The notes under the pieces are model-generated. The model saw only the letters and a list, made by a program, of their open reading frames with translations. It searched no databases and had not been told where the DNA came from. The position numbers were made by a program, and so were the translations under genes. Shown in pieces: positions 1 through 12,248 of a DNA stretch of 64,000 bases; position 1 is the first letter of the stretch, and each line of letters starts with the position of its first letter. The DNA comes from Drosophila persimilis. Taxonomy: Eukaryota; Arthropoda; Insecta; Diptera; Drosophilidae. The DNA lies in contig NW_020825288.1 of assembly GCF_003286085.1 (NCBI RefSeq), positions 2,852,001 to 2,916,000 on the forward strand, in the 5' to 3' direction.

Positions 1-554
1 ACTCGAGAGAGTGCCCCAAGTACAATATATGTATCTATAGGTATATATCTGTGTGTGTGTGTGTATTAGCTAATGCCCCATTAAAATGTGTACTCTAAAT
101 TGGATTGAATATGCATATATATATGTATATATTCGTATAACATTCTATGTATTTCTTCCTTGATAATTGCACACGCCAGAGTTTCGTTCTCATCCTTTGA
201 GCTTTCTTTTCTTTGTTTTCGTTTTTTCTTTTTTTTGGGTTTTTTATGCAATTTTATATTGCCTTTTTAACTGTTGCTAGTTGCCGCCGTTGAACGTCTG
301 GAGTTAGTAAACTAGTTTGGAAATCATAATGTTTATCGGTATGCTTTATTATAGAATATTCTGTGGGACGAAGGGCGTGCAGGTGGATTCAATGACATTT
401 AGATTAGTTCTTGGAGAAGTTTTACAATACAAGAGTCCTAGAGCCCTTTGCAAATACTTGAATTGATAGTTAAGTAGGTTTCTGGCCCAATTGGCACACG
501 GCTGGATCTGGTTTAGTGTGCCACTTGAGGCGTCATCCTGCGCCGCGGCTGGAC
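1..554. other. AstA 3' UTR and downstream intergenic DNA
   Basis: AT-rich DNA with a GT run (51-64), AT dinucleotide stretches around 115-135 and poly-T at 205-245. No coding sequence is supported. The part from about 325 rightward is probably AstA 3' UTR. Confidence 0.6.
345..350 (-). terminator. AstA polyadenylation signal
   Basis: AATAAA on the minus strand about 205 bases after the AstA stop codon. It is the first canonical hexamer I see there, so the 3' UTR is probably about 230 bases. Confidence 0.5.
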
Positions 555-1080
555 TTAACGCCGCCCGAGGCCAAAGTTGAAGGGCTGCGGACGCGTCGTT
601 CGCTTGTTCTGTCTGCCAGGTCGGACTGCAAGGCGGAGAGCTGGCCGATTAAGGGTCAGGATTGATCTGGTCGGGATGGAGGCACTTACCCGCTCGCTCC
701 ACTCCCATGTAGTTCGCTGGCGGCACTCGGTAGTCAATCTCGTTGTCCTGTTCGTAGTCGTAGTCGCTGCGCTTGCCCAGGCCGAAGGAGTACGGACGCG
801 ACCTCTTGCCCAGGCCAAAGTTGTACACCGGCAGCCGCTTCATGCCCGGTCCGCCGTTGTTGTACATGTAGGCGCGACGGCCCAATCCGAACGCATATCG
901 TTCTACCCGCTTGTCAATGTCGGCGCCGTTATCGGCCATCTCGTCGGCGCCGAGCAGGCCGTCGGCATCGCCCTCGCCGGAGACTGGGCTGCGTTGCTCC
1001 TGGCCTATGACCGGCGAACAGGCGATATAGCCGACGCAGCACAGGGCCAGCAGCAGGAGATGGGCATTGAGCGTGTTCAT
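555..1080 (-). CDS. AstA: Allatostatin A preprohormone
   Basis: Neuropeptide precursor for FGLamide allatostatins, which act through galanin-like GPCRs in feeding, gut and sleep circuits. There are two coding exons, 1080-690 and 625-555 (phase-1 intron, GTAAGT donor), giving 153 aa, close to the known fly length. The start MNTLNAH at 1080 was chosen because a signal peptide follows directly (LLLLALCCVGYIACS) and a good splice acceptor lies about 30 bases upstream, so the longer in-frame ORF upstream is 5' UTR or intron. Four amidated peptides are visible, each ending FGLG before a dibasic site: VERYAFGLGRR, LPVYNFGLGKR, SRPYSFGLGKR and, on exon 2, TTRPQPFNFGLGRR followed at once by the stop. 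A linker, AYMYNNGGPGM, sits between RR and KR and is not FGL-type. Confidence 0.96.
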
Positions 1081-3729
1081 TGTGATGCTGGGGGCACGGC
1101 ACACGTCTGACTGCTGCAAAGGGGAGACAAAGTGAGCAAACAACGAATAGAATTTTAAGCAATATTTCCCCTCCGTTCGTGCACTGTCACAAAATGTTGC
1201 GGCTGACACGGGGCAGGGGGGACAGGCCATGTGGCAGGTTCGTTGTTCGCTGGCAAATACTTATGCAAAGCGAAGAATCGACCAGGAATTCCGCACATAT
1301 ACCCGCACAGCGAATATATGTCAACGGCAACAAATGTCGCCGCGTTGACAGGAAACAGCAACACCAAAAAACAGTCGAAACCAATGAAAAAATGCCCTGC
1401 AGAACGCTCAAAAATGTGGCCAAAACTTTATCCATCTCTCTGTCTGTCTGTCATGCGGAAGGTCTTTGGCCACCTGAACTGCAGCAGACAAGTTTTCTGC
1501 TGGCCTTGCAGGCCACTTCACCCAAGTGCTCCGCTCGTAAAAGTTAAATTTGATCCGTGAAACGAAAGTCCGTCCTCGGCTTGCCCCCTTCTGGTGCTGT
1601 CCTCCAACGTTTGCTGAGTAGCTTAATTCCTGCCACAATTAAGTAGCTGCTACAATTACCCAAAATTTAAGCCGAGCAGCGAGTCGTTGAAGTCCATACC
1701 TTTAGTTGGCTTAAAACTGCTCCCCAGTACTCCATTAGCGGAATGGCTGTCGCTCTCCGTCCATCATCGGGCCATCAACATTTGAGGTGCTGTCTACTAT
1801 TGACGACCCTACTTGTACTCGTATCTTGCACTGTCAGGGCCCATCAATGGAGAGTGCACACAAGCAGAGAACCCACTGAAAGATCGGATTTGCCATTTGC
1901 ATTGCTTTGGGTGCACTTACGCCCGGACAAAAGTCACGTAGAGGCCGCGGAAAGTGTTGCTTAAATCCCCATCATCTCATCTCAAACTGCCGCTAGCCTT
2001 CAGCCGCCTGTCCTGTTGTTTGGTTAGGCAAATGAAGCTGGCTGCCATCAGGGACATGACAATTTTCCATTAGGCCAAAGGCTGGAATCAGTTGCCCCAG
2101 CATCTGTTGCTATTCCTTGGCCGCTGACTTGACTTAATGCCAACGAGGATTAGTTTTCAATGCCAATTGATGGCTCGCTGTCGCACATAATGATGTGCAA
2201 ACAAGGGGCTGCAATTAATTGAAGCCTACGTAAAGGGGCTCTGTCTCTCCATCTCTCTCCCCCTCTAAATGTGGCTATTGTCATAAATTTGTGGAATGCA
2301 TGTGCAACGGCTAGAGCTAGAACTACAAATCATGCAACAGGTTCACACTATCCACCACACCACGAATCCAAGGCCAGAAGCGCCAACCACATCTGCTCCT
2401 ATGTGAACCCCCGAGCCGCAAGCTCCGTGTTTGATTTACAATGGCACCGGCATAGCAGGCAGCTGTGCATTTTCCACGCAGGACAATAAAAGCAATGGCT
2501 ATGGCCGGAGAGACCAGCAACAGCCACGAGATAATAGGCGGAAAATCGTCACATTTGTTAGACTTTATCAACCGCAGCACGGCGACTACAATGACAATGA
2601 CAATGATGTCGCACTGAGGTGTTGCAGAACCAATCGTAAATCTCCGGAGAGAAAACAACTTTTGTGGAAAGTGTCAACACCTTTCACTATTATTTCCATG
2701 TCTGCAATAAAATCTTGTTTGTTGGCCGCCTCTGCCCTTGGCGCCAAATGAGATTCAAAGATTATCTGTTTATGAATTTACGCGTTCGGCAATAACTCTT
2801 TTGTATCTCCGGAGCCCTGCCGTGGGCTGTGGCCATAGCTGCGGGACGAGCTTTTTCTCATATCCGCAGCGGCGATTAGTTTTGACCGCCACACAAAATG
2901 CAACGGAAATTCAAAGGAGCGGCCAAGGCGATGCCTTGCGCGGCCGTAATTGGGTTTGAAAACTTTCCCGTCTATAGGGGAGATTAGGGGCGAAATGCCT
3001 TAGCGGATGGCAGAGCAGAAAACAAGAGCCAAAGGATATAAGGAAATTTGCGTCGGCCAGAGTACAAAGCAATTTCGGCTGATGTGGCAAATTACGGCAG
3101 ACACAGAGGAGAGTCAGTCTCCTCTCTCCGTTTCCTTCAGGCAGCCGCAGGTGGCCAGATCTGAGGCCACGAAATAGGCGAAAATCGAGCTTTGTGCAAT
3201 TGAAATTCTCCCATTTTGCACATGTATACTTTTTAAACTCAAAGCCCCGCCAAGGGGCAGCTCCTGCGCCCCTCTGAGCCGCTTAATGAAGTTACGCTCA
3301 GGTAATGAAGTGGCTAACTTCTTTGCACCAATTTATGGCGGTTAGGCGAGCAAACGAGCGGCTAATAAAAACCCAGCAGGTCTTGCTACCTCTGGCTCAT
3401 CTATTGTTGGGGCCACCATTTCCTTGTTTTTCTTTAATTTCACAATGTGCTCCCATATCTATTTTGCAAGCTACCATGCGGTCTGCCCCTTGGGCACACA
3501 TCATCTCCGGCCCATGCCAAAACTTGCCCTCACATCAATCAACGATTGTCTCTTGATTTGTTTATTTAATATTTTAGCCCTGGCTTTTGGGTTTTTTTCC
3601 ATCTTATCTTCTATTTTGTCTACATACATGGGACTCTCTGCTTTGGGCGTGCTGTTATTTATTTAATTACAATTTGATTGAGGCTTGTCTTTTGTCTTGT
3701 TTTCATGTGATTTCTAACGCTTTCGCCGG

Positions 3730-3756
3730 CCCTGCCCTGCCCTGCCCAGCCCTGCC
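3730..3756. repeat. CCCTG short tandem repeat
   Basis: Five or so imperfect CCTGC units in non-coding DNA. Confidence 0.8.
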
Positions 3757-6700
3757 TGACTCTAATGTTTTTGCTGTTGATTCTGGGGCCATATGTCAAT
3801 TGTTGCCTCCAGCTTTGTGGATAATCAAATTGGGTTTTCTCCTGGTGCCAAGCGATTGAAATTGAGCCGAATTGAATTTGAGGCTTTTTCTTGGATCTCT
3901 GGCGGGTACAAATTGCATTTCATTTCTCTTGCATACTTTTTGGGGCCGCATTATGGCCTGGGCTTTCGGGGTCTTTTCAAATACGTCAAGGAATTCGTTC
4001 GACATTTCGTGAGACGTGTCTCTCTCTCTCTGTACAGAAATACATAGAATTTGTGTATATATCCATTTATCTCGATCAAATTTCTAGTAATAATAGAGAG
4101 AAAATTCTGTAATACGAGTACAAGTTTATCGGAACATTTAGTTTGGAAATAATATTTTTTGTTATCTTCCTCTTAACAAAATAGCTTCCATTTTTGGAAA
4201 TAGGTTAACATTTTTAAATTCTTTTGAATTGTTGATGAATTAATACTGAAAATATAACAAAATTCCCTGCTTCCCGATTCTTTTAAAGCTTCAATATAAC
4301 TTCTTTTTGTACATACTTCTCAAGACATTTCAAAGCTTAATTGAGTGAGGATTTTTCTGCGAACTTTAAGGCCACAGCAGAAAAATTGTGTGAAATGTGA
4401 AAAATATTATTTTTTAATGGGAATCGAATACTAAATAATCACATTTCAACTAAATGAATCTAAAAACTATGTTTCACATATGGTTTAAATTTTTCTTAAG
4501 AAAAAAGAGTCTTGTCTTTCAATCCTCAGGCACAACTTACAGCTTATTACAATTGACGATAGGAAAAACTCCCGAAAAGCACAAAAATAGCGAGTAAACT
4601 TTCCGAAATGATAAACTATCACCCCGGAGTTTTAATGCACTTTAATGTACAGACGATACACGAGATGAATCAAATATCAAAATGTTCCGCGGCCAAGTGT
4701 TTGGGTTCTTTTGCTGAGGCGGCTGCTCCTTCGACTGCTGCACGTTGACAGATCGAATGTCGGTTATGTTTTGAATCCGCATCCGTTGGAGCCGTGGCTC
4801 TTATATGAGCGAGTCGTCGCTGCTTTCCTTCGTTTTTGCCGTTGTTGTTGTGGTGGTGGTAGTGCGCCCTTATCAACCAAAAACACCCACACGACAACAA
4901 CATGAAGGGGAGTACGGCATAGCCGCTGCCACACTGCCAGTGCCAGTGCCAGTACTGATGACGACAATGTGTGGTGAGTTTGCTTCTGTTTCTCAACACG
5001 AGCTGAATGGCCGGGCCGTGTGATGGTGGTGGTGTCGGGTCGCAGGGTCCTTGCTGGTGGCTGCTGTCAGCCAGGATGTAACAAGTGGCCATGGCCGTGC
5101 TGCATTTTGGTAGAAGCCAAGACACCGTTCTAGGCCCAGACTTGCCCCAACTTATCCACTTCTGGGATACTTTTATGAAATGTGAGGATGGAAGAAGACG
5201 TCACGAAGGTGAGTAGGCATCGGAGGCACTAGCTAGGACACTTTAGAACCTTCCAGAGCATGCCAGAGGCAACACAATTGACTCTCATTGCAGAAGGACA
5301 GTGCCAGTGCGTATGATAAATGCGGTGTTGAGGTTCATTAAAAGAAAACAAACACCCACGGATTATTCCATACATATGTGAGATTTGCATTCCCACTCCT
5401 GCGCCCACATCCTGCAAATGTGAGTCCAACTATTTCTCATTTCGAATGGAAAATTGTCAGCTGGCTAGGCGCGCATTAGTCAAATGCAAGACTCAGAGGC
5501 AGAGGCAAGTGCCTCCCAGTGCCTCCCAGCGCCTTGGCCTTAGTCGCCGTCTTAGACCTGGCAGACAACTCGAATGACATGCAGGGCAGTCCCTTTTCCA
5601 CCGTTTCCCGATGTGGCTGTAGCTGTAACATTTCAAAAGCGAAACGCAAAGGAATTTTATGCGGAATGCCAGCATACATTTCGCCATGTCGCCATGGGGC
5701 ATGCCACGCCACATTTGTCCTGCTCCGCATTCGTTATGCTCATCTGTGTTCGGTTTGGTTCTGCTATGTCCTGTTTCCTTTGTGCATTATACAAATGTCG
5801 CCGCTTTGCTGATTCGAACGCACTTTGTCGTTAGTATTTCGCATAATATTTTCGCAGTGGGGGATACTATTGAAGGTTGTGGTATGCTTCCATGTGGAAA
5901 GATCATTGGATTTGTGTATAAATAGTTCGAGAAGAGATTTTGGATATCTTGGCAATGAATCCAAAAACAAATTTCCATTTATTAAAATATTTTTGAAATT
6001 TTATATAAACGGCATTTAATACTTCATCTTAATTCTCCTCGAAGAGGGTTTCAGTTTCCCTTCCAGTTTCTAGTCCCTATTTCCATTTTTAACAGACTTC
6101 TTTTCCTCTTCATCATAAATATGTTTAGCATCGTTTGAAATGAATCTCCTAACATTATTTCCATACGTTTCAATGCTTTCCTTTCGAAGCAATTACCCAC
6201 AAAGAGGGGAGGAATAAGCGGCAGAGGAGGAAAGCCATTACCAATTGAAATCCCGCTGGGACGATGCTTAGTTGTAAATAGTTTAATTACAAATAAAAGG
6301 AAAAATCGTTTGCTAATTGGAAAATACGGTAAAAATATTCACATTTGATGGGAGACTCCCGGTTCCCGCACATTCTGGCTAATTGCCTCTGAGGAAAATG
6401 ATGGGAAAGTTGTAGGAAATGTCGCACGAGCGCAGCTTGAAGCCGAAATTGCATTGAGATTTGTAGAGCAATAACAATTTTCCAGGGAAATTTATATGTA
6501 CGCATGCTTTTATGGCTTTCAATGGCAAATGGCGCTCAATGACGTCAGCCAGTCAAAGGTCTCTCCCATTGACAAACGGAAGATAAAGTTGGGGACTCAA
6601 TTGCATCGGGGATACAGGATCCCCAAAGGCCTGCACGTGGATATGGCTGGAAGCCCATACTCACCACATGCAATCGATCATAAATCAGGCTGATAAGAAC

Positions 6701-7593
6701 AGCTAATGACATGCTCCAACGTGACATGGGGGTGGGGGTTTGGATGGAAACTGTAACTGAAGCCACAAACATAGCCCAAAGCGTGGCCGGGCTAATCTCG
6801 ATGGGCTGACACTGGGGCGTCATCGCACCGGAACAGGTTAATAAATTTCCCAACGGCCTAATCGGAGGCCAGCGGCTCATTTGGCCATTTTACCATTTGG
6901 CATCTGGCATGTGTGCATATGGCTCTAAGGAGGATAATGGCAGGCATATGCGCCAGTTTTTGTTGGGCTCGTTGCCGTTGTAGTTGTCGCCGTCATGGTG
7001 TGACTCGATCTCGCTCTCAAGTAATTTCAATTTTTTGTCCGTTTGCCAGAAGACAAGTTCAGCCATAAATCATCATCTCAAACAAAACAGACCAAAACAA
7101 AGAGGAAACAAGTGGGAAAAGCATAGGACACCTTCCGACGATTGCATACCCGTCAAAACGGACTAATTTTTTGATGCTTCAACTATCCAAAAAATCGTTT
7201 AACAATGAAATACAGGCGGAATCTTTGGAGTTATGAATGAAAGTGTAATATAGTTAATTTATTGGTTCATTTTGTATGTCCAGATCTTCCTTCAGACCGA
7301 CAAACAGAAAAACTTGGATATATCGCCTTGATTTCTGAATTTTGTCTGAAATAACAGTTCGATAGTAGCTATATCTATGGATCTGCATAGTTTGAGCACC
7401 ATTAGTGTCTTTAACATTAACAGTACATTATTTTTAAATTCGTTGTCTTAAAGCACTGTTAGATCCAAGTTCCGTATCGAATACCATATACCCTTGCGAT
7501 CCAGAAGTACCGGGTGTATATATCTTAAACCTGGGCACAGTTGGCCCGGCCAAAGACAACGAGGCACCCAACCTGTTTGGCCCACACCTACTC

Positions 7594-7613
7594 CACACAC
7601 ACACACACACACA
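7594..7613. repeat. CA microsatellite
   Basis: About ten CA units in intergenic DNA. Confidence 0.9.
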
Positions 7614-9300
7614 AATAAAGACAGACGGGCAGTGCAAACTTCCCACCGAAAAAAATGCATAAGCAAAAACATAAAAAATAAGCAAAGAAAACATTTTCAT
7701 AGCTGTTGTAGTTGTTGCTGCTGCTGTTGGACAGACTAAAAACCACAAATAAAAAATGGAAAATCACGATTTTTATGCAGGTTTTCGGAGATTTTCCCAC
7801 AACAAGTTATGCCGTCTGGCGGTTTTTTTCCATCTCTTTTAATTGATTCTGCGCATGAGAATAACGCAGTGCTCACAGTGCACTTGAGATCCAGATGAAC
7901 TTATGCAGTGTTAGATAGTGGTAGCAGCAATAACTCTTCGAAGCAGCAGCAGCTAAAACTAGTAGAAGCGACTAACAGGCAGCGTAAATATGCATTTATA
8001 ATTAGAAGTCAAGCAGGGCGCCCAGCAAAGTCGAAAGCAGATGGAATGGAGATTTACAAGTGCAATAAGCAGTGCAGCATTCTTCGGGCAGATGCGTAGT
8101 CAAGAATGCAGCATGAAGAGGGGGCGCGATCAGGTGAGCGTCTCCCAAGCAGACTACGGCACTGCACTTTGTACGCATGGAAGAGACACGAAAGTCAGAA
8201 AAGCCAAGAATGCTGCTGCTTTGGCTCTCTTCTGCCTCAGTCTCTGCTTGCTCTCTCTGTCCCTCTGCTGCTGTTGCCGCTCGGTTTCTTCTCAGTGACA
8301 CACTTTCCGACAAACGCCGCGGCCCAGAAGTAGGTGAGCAGCAAACCGAATGTGTGTGTGTGTATTCCAATGTACGTTCTCCATTCTACGCTTCGGTGCA
8401 TTGAAATTTCTTTTTTCGCTTTCTTTTCGAACTCTCCAACACTTGCGCTCTCCCGGTCTCCACACAAAATTTGGTTCTTTACTTTGCCACCCACTTGAAA
8501 GCCGCGAGTCGCTTTGTTTCGCTCTCCCTCTCGCTCACGCCGACCGGCGCTGACGTCAACACCGACGTCGCTGTTATATGGGTCACACCGCTTGGAGTTC
8601 TTGGAGAAAACTGGTAGTACAGGTCTCTGGCAGAGGAAAGTGATATGGCCACTTGATCGAAAGCGAATGCGTTTGCTTCGGCGTTTGCCCCAGCTTTATG
8701 TCATTCTAGAATCTAGATGCGTATGCTTTCCAGCTGCTGGTATGCGATAGATATCTTGTTAGTTCTTCCAATTTTGGGGTCAGGTTCACAAAGATGGAAT
8801 GGCATTTCCGCTCCGTGTGCGTACAAAGTGCATTGAATTATGTAAAATATTAAAATAAAAAAAAATACCAAAAAACAGTAATGTTTTTGTTGTCTGCTAT
8901 GGCCCGAAAGGTGAATGAAACTTAGTGAATGCCAGCAGTGGATGGGAGAGACCAGCGAGCGAAGGCGGGTGGAGTGGAATGGAATGGAGAGCCAACAGGT
9001 GATCCGCTGCATTGCTTAGTGATTTTCACCTGGTCTCCGGCTCTTGGGAGCGTGCCTTTGGAATTCGCAAATTGTTATGAGCAAAACAGAGAGAGAAAAA
9101 AGCACGAAACTGAAAAAGAAATAACAGCAAAACATAAAAAAAAACCAAATCGTTGCCATACAAAGACGACGTAAAGATTACACAAGCGCAGCGTCGACGA
9201 TTATATGTCCGCCGAAGAGCGGTGGGAGGGGCGCTACGGCATTAGAAATAACACTCTGCTGCAATCAAGAAAGCTCTCCCAACCAGCAGAGCAGCACAGC

Positions 9301-9335
9301 GCAGCAGCAGCGGCAGCAGCAGCAACAGCAGCAAC
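9301..9335. repeat. CAG/CAA trinucleotide repeat
   Basis: Imperfect GCA repeat in the probable leader of the 10020 gene. I see no open frame that would make it a coding glutamine tract. Confidence 0.75.
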
Positions 9336-10019
9336 GTCAGAGCTGGATCTGAAGCTCTGGCCTCCCATTTCAAGAGCCGAGCCGAGCCCAGAGACCGATC
9401 CCCGAAACAACGCGACGGCTCATCGGAGCTGCAGAGTGTAGAGAAATTTATCATTTCACTGCAGCCAAGACAGAGACAGCGGCGCAGCCAGCAGGCAACA
9501 GCAAGCGTTCGCAGCCAGTTTTCAGTGTTTCTCTTGGGGTCTGCTCAGCTGCTCAGCTGCTGATCGCTCTCTTTGGCGCTCTCTGCTCATCGTGGGGCTG
9601 CCGCTGCTGCTGTGCTGCTGCTGCGCTGCCGACGCTCGCTGCCTGGCCGCCTGGCTGGGGTCTGGCCACAAAAACAACACCACAGCTTTTCGAAATTAGT
9701 TCTAGTGAGTCTGTGAAAGTGTGAGCGACTGCGACTATCGGACGACGATTTCTGTTCACGCGCGATCAATTGGCGAACCGCAGGCGGATCAACTGGTCAC
9801 TCATTTCCGAGAACTGCCGCAAGAAAAAATAAGAAGCACTCCCACACGCAAGCACCAGTAAAAAAAGAAAAAGAAAAGCTGACAAATAAAAATAGCTGGC
9901 AGATCAGAAGACAACGATCCGCAGAACCGAATAAGTAGTGTGGAATTATCCATACAGCAATCCATATCCACCCATCAGTCGGGGCTACCAACCAACCATC
10001 CAAGCAAACCACGTGCAAA

Positions 10020-10277
10020 ATGTCGCATCAGTGCAGCTGCGGTCGCGATCTCAACAACAACTACGTCTCCTACACGAGCGCCTACGCCAATGCGAACACG
10101 GGTCTGGACCGCGAGACGGCAGCCAGCGGCGGAGGCAAGTCCAGCACCTCGCACCACACACAGCTGACGGCCAAGGTGATGTTCGGCACAGTGGGCGCCA
10201 TCAAGGAGTTGCGCGACAAGGAGCAGCAGCAGGCACGGCACGCGGCAACGACGCGCGCCGGCGAGCGACGCAACTGA
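10020..10277 (+). CDS. small uncharacterised protein (85 aa)
   Basis: I do not recognise this protein. The frame runs from ATG (start region MSHQCSCGRDLNNNY) to TGA and is probably one exon. It is supported by a good fly start context (GCAAAATGT), strongly G/C-ending codons (CTG, AAG, GAG, GCC) that contrast with the flanking DNA, and a leader-like upstream region. The protein is hydrophilic with no signal peptide or membrane span. It has two Cys near the N terminus (CSC), a Ser/Thr/Ala-rich middle, and a basic, Gln/Arg/Ala-rich C-terminal third that could form a helix (VGAIKELRDKEQQQARHA). The nearest AATAAA hexamers are at 11414 and 11423, implying a 3' UTR of more than 1 kb. The call rests on codon use only. 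A longer spliced product is possible. Confidence 0.55.
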   Translation: MSHQCSCGRDLNNNYVSYTSAYANANTGLDRETAASGGGKSSTSHHTQLTAKVMFGTVGAIKELRDKEQQQARHAATTRAGERRN

Positions 10278-10287
10278 AAGTGAATTT

Positions 10288-10344
10288 GGGATGGGATCAA
10301 ATGGGATGGGATGGGATGGAATGGGATCGGTTCGGATCGGATGG
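10288..10344 (+). repeat. GGGAT pentanucleotide repeat
   Basis: Imperfect ATGGG units directly after the stop of the 10020 gene, degenerating into GGATC units. The run of GGG triplets on the plus strand could form a G-quadruplex in the 3' UTR. Confidence 0.85.
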
Positions 10345-11013
10345 TAGGAGGATAATGGATGCTGGATGCTGGACGCAGGCGTCATCGGGGTTGTGTTTCG
10401 AGTGCTGTGCAGTGGGTTTTTAGGGGATTTCAGATTGCGTTGGATCCCATCCCGTCCCGATCCCGCATCCCACATCCCACACTGGATGCGGCTGCTTGGG
10501 TGATGTTAGAGGCTTCAAAGGTGTTTACGGGGGTTGAGCAATTTGCGGATTTGCTGGATGAGTGTGGCCAACAGTTAAGAAAGACATTCCTTCTTTAAAA
10601 CAAAACAAAAAACAACTATCCAAAAAAAGAAAAATCTAGAAAAAATCAACTACAAAAAAAAGGGAACTAAAAACATCACTTATTTATACGATTATCTGCC
10701 ACACTGTAGTTCTGTTAGTGCATCCTATTACTTTCAACTGTCTCTCTTTATCTCTCTCTATTTTTATACTACATGATGATATCCTTAAACCAGTTCATGC
10801 TCCTGTTCCTTCAGTTACTAATTTCCGATATTTTATCTGAAAAAAACAAGAAGATTAGCCCAACTCTTTCGAGAAAGGGGAATTCGATTCGATGTAAATT
10901 GTTTATCACATATTTATATATACTATATAGTGCAATACTTTAGCTGTACTCTCACACACACACCACCACACACATGGCTAGCTTTAAGTTTGTTTTATTT
11001 TGTAAGCGCACAA

Positions 11014-11034
11014 ACACACACACACACACACACA
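11014..11034. repeat. CA microsatellite
   Basis: About ten CA units in a probable 3' UTR. A second CA run lies at 11167-11186. Confidence 0.9.
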
Positions 11035-12221
11035 TGCCCTTACATTTATACACTTTACAATGTTGTTTAATTTTGTTTTTTGTTGTTCACGCGCTCTGCC
11101 AGTTTTGGGCTGCGCGTCTGGAGACTTCCAGGTGCTGCTGCAGCTCAAAATGCAAAGCACGTAGCCCACACACACACACACACACATACACTATACACTT
11201 TAAACCATATAAATATAACTATCTATACATACATAAATACATGCATATATCCATTAATACTTATACAACTGTTATTATTTTTAATAATCATATTGTATAT
11301 GCTTGAAGAAACGAATGAAGAGGAGCCGAAAATGAAAATGAAATACTAAAATTTATATTCCTCTTAATGGGATCATGTTTGCTCAAGTGATTTTGTACTA
11401 AAATGGAAGCGAAAATAAATGAAATAAAATTAAAAAATTATACAGAAATTGAAATTCAATTAAAATCAAACAAAGTGCTGTAAATGGCAAACATTCTGAA
11501 CAACGACCATGAGCTTTTGTCAGGCATTAGGAGGACCACGTACCCGTATAGACAGCATGACAGCGCATCCACAATATACATATTTATTATATCAGATAAT
11601 ATACTATATATAATACACCTATCTACTCGTACTACTTGTAAATCTATTTATAAGGCTAATCCTAACAAGGGCCAATAAAAATCGAACTTTTAATAAAACC
11701 GAAAACCGAAAAACGCTTCAAGAGATTGCCAATTTCAATTACTCCGAACAATGGTGGTGCGTGGGAGGGAGGCGAACCTTTTTCTCCCACCTCTGTCTCT
11801 GCGCGTGAAAGTAAGAAAAAAGAAGAAGTGAAGAAACAGAAACGGCAGAAAACAAAATTCAAATAAATTATAAATTACAATAAAGCAAAAGGGGAAAAGT
11901 AAAATATGCGAAACGAAAGCGAAGTCTGAAGTCAGAAGCCAAGGGGGCGCCTCGTGTATTATTTCAGCGATTCTTTTTGTGTGTTCTGCCTCCACCACTG
12001 TCCGTCTATCAGTCCCACTGTCCCTCTATCGCGCTCACACTCTCTCTCTCTCTCTGTCCCACTCTCTTCTAATTATCAATCGCTCTGCCTATGTGGAGGG
12101 CCTCTGCCTGTGTGAGCAGAGCATACTCGCTGGTTCTTACGCTCGTAACAGTGACCCAGTCTCAGTCTCATTCTCAGGTTTCGGTCGCCGCCGCCGTCGC
12201 TGTCCAGCACTTAAGTGTCGT

Positions 12222-12248
12222 CAGCAGCAGCAGCAGCAGCAGCAGCAG
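12222..12248. repeat. CAG trinucleotide repeat
   Basis: Nine pure CAG units outside any supported gene. Confidence 0.85.

Larger units (their letters stand above)
1081..10019. other. long non-coding interval: AstA upstream region to small gene leader
   Basis: About 9 kb with no convincing gene. A polypyrimidine tract and CAG acceptor on the minus strand just right of 1110 suggests AstA has a spliced 5' UTR whose first exon lies somewhere to the right. The stretch 3700-6500 is AT-rich and unremarkable. CA/TG microsatellites occur near 7594 and 8351. From about 9200 the DNA becomes GC- and CAG-rich and probably holds the promoter and leader of the small gene at 10020. One short ORF with a signal-peptide-like start (1743-1964) is discussed under findings. 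Confidence 0.5.

Noticed and set aside
649-1230. Longer AstA start at 1230
   Set aside because: The extra 50 residues precede a normal signal peptide and cross a good splice acceptor; MNTLNAH at 1080 fits the known precursor.
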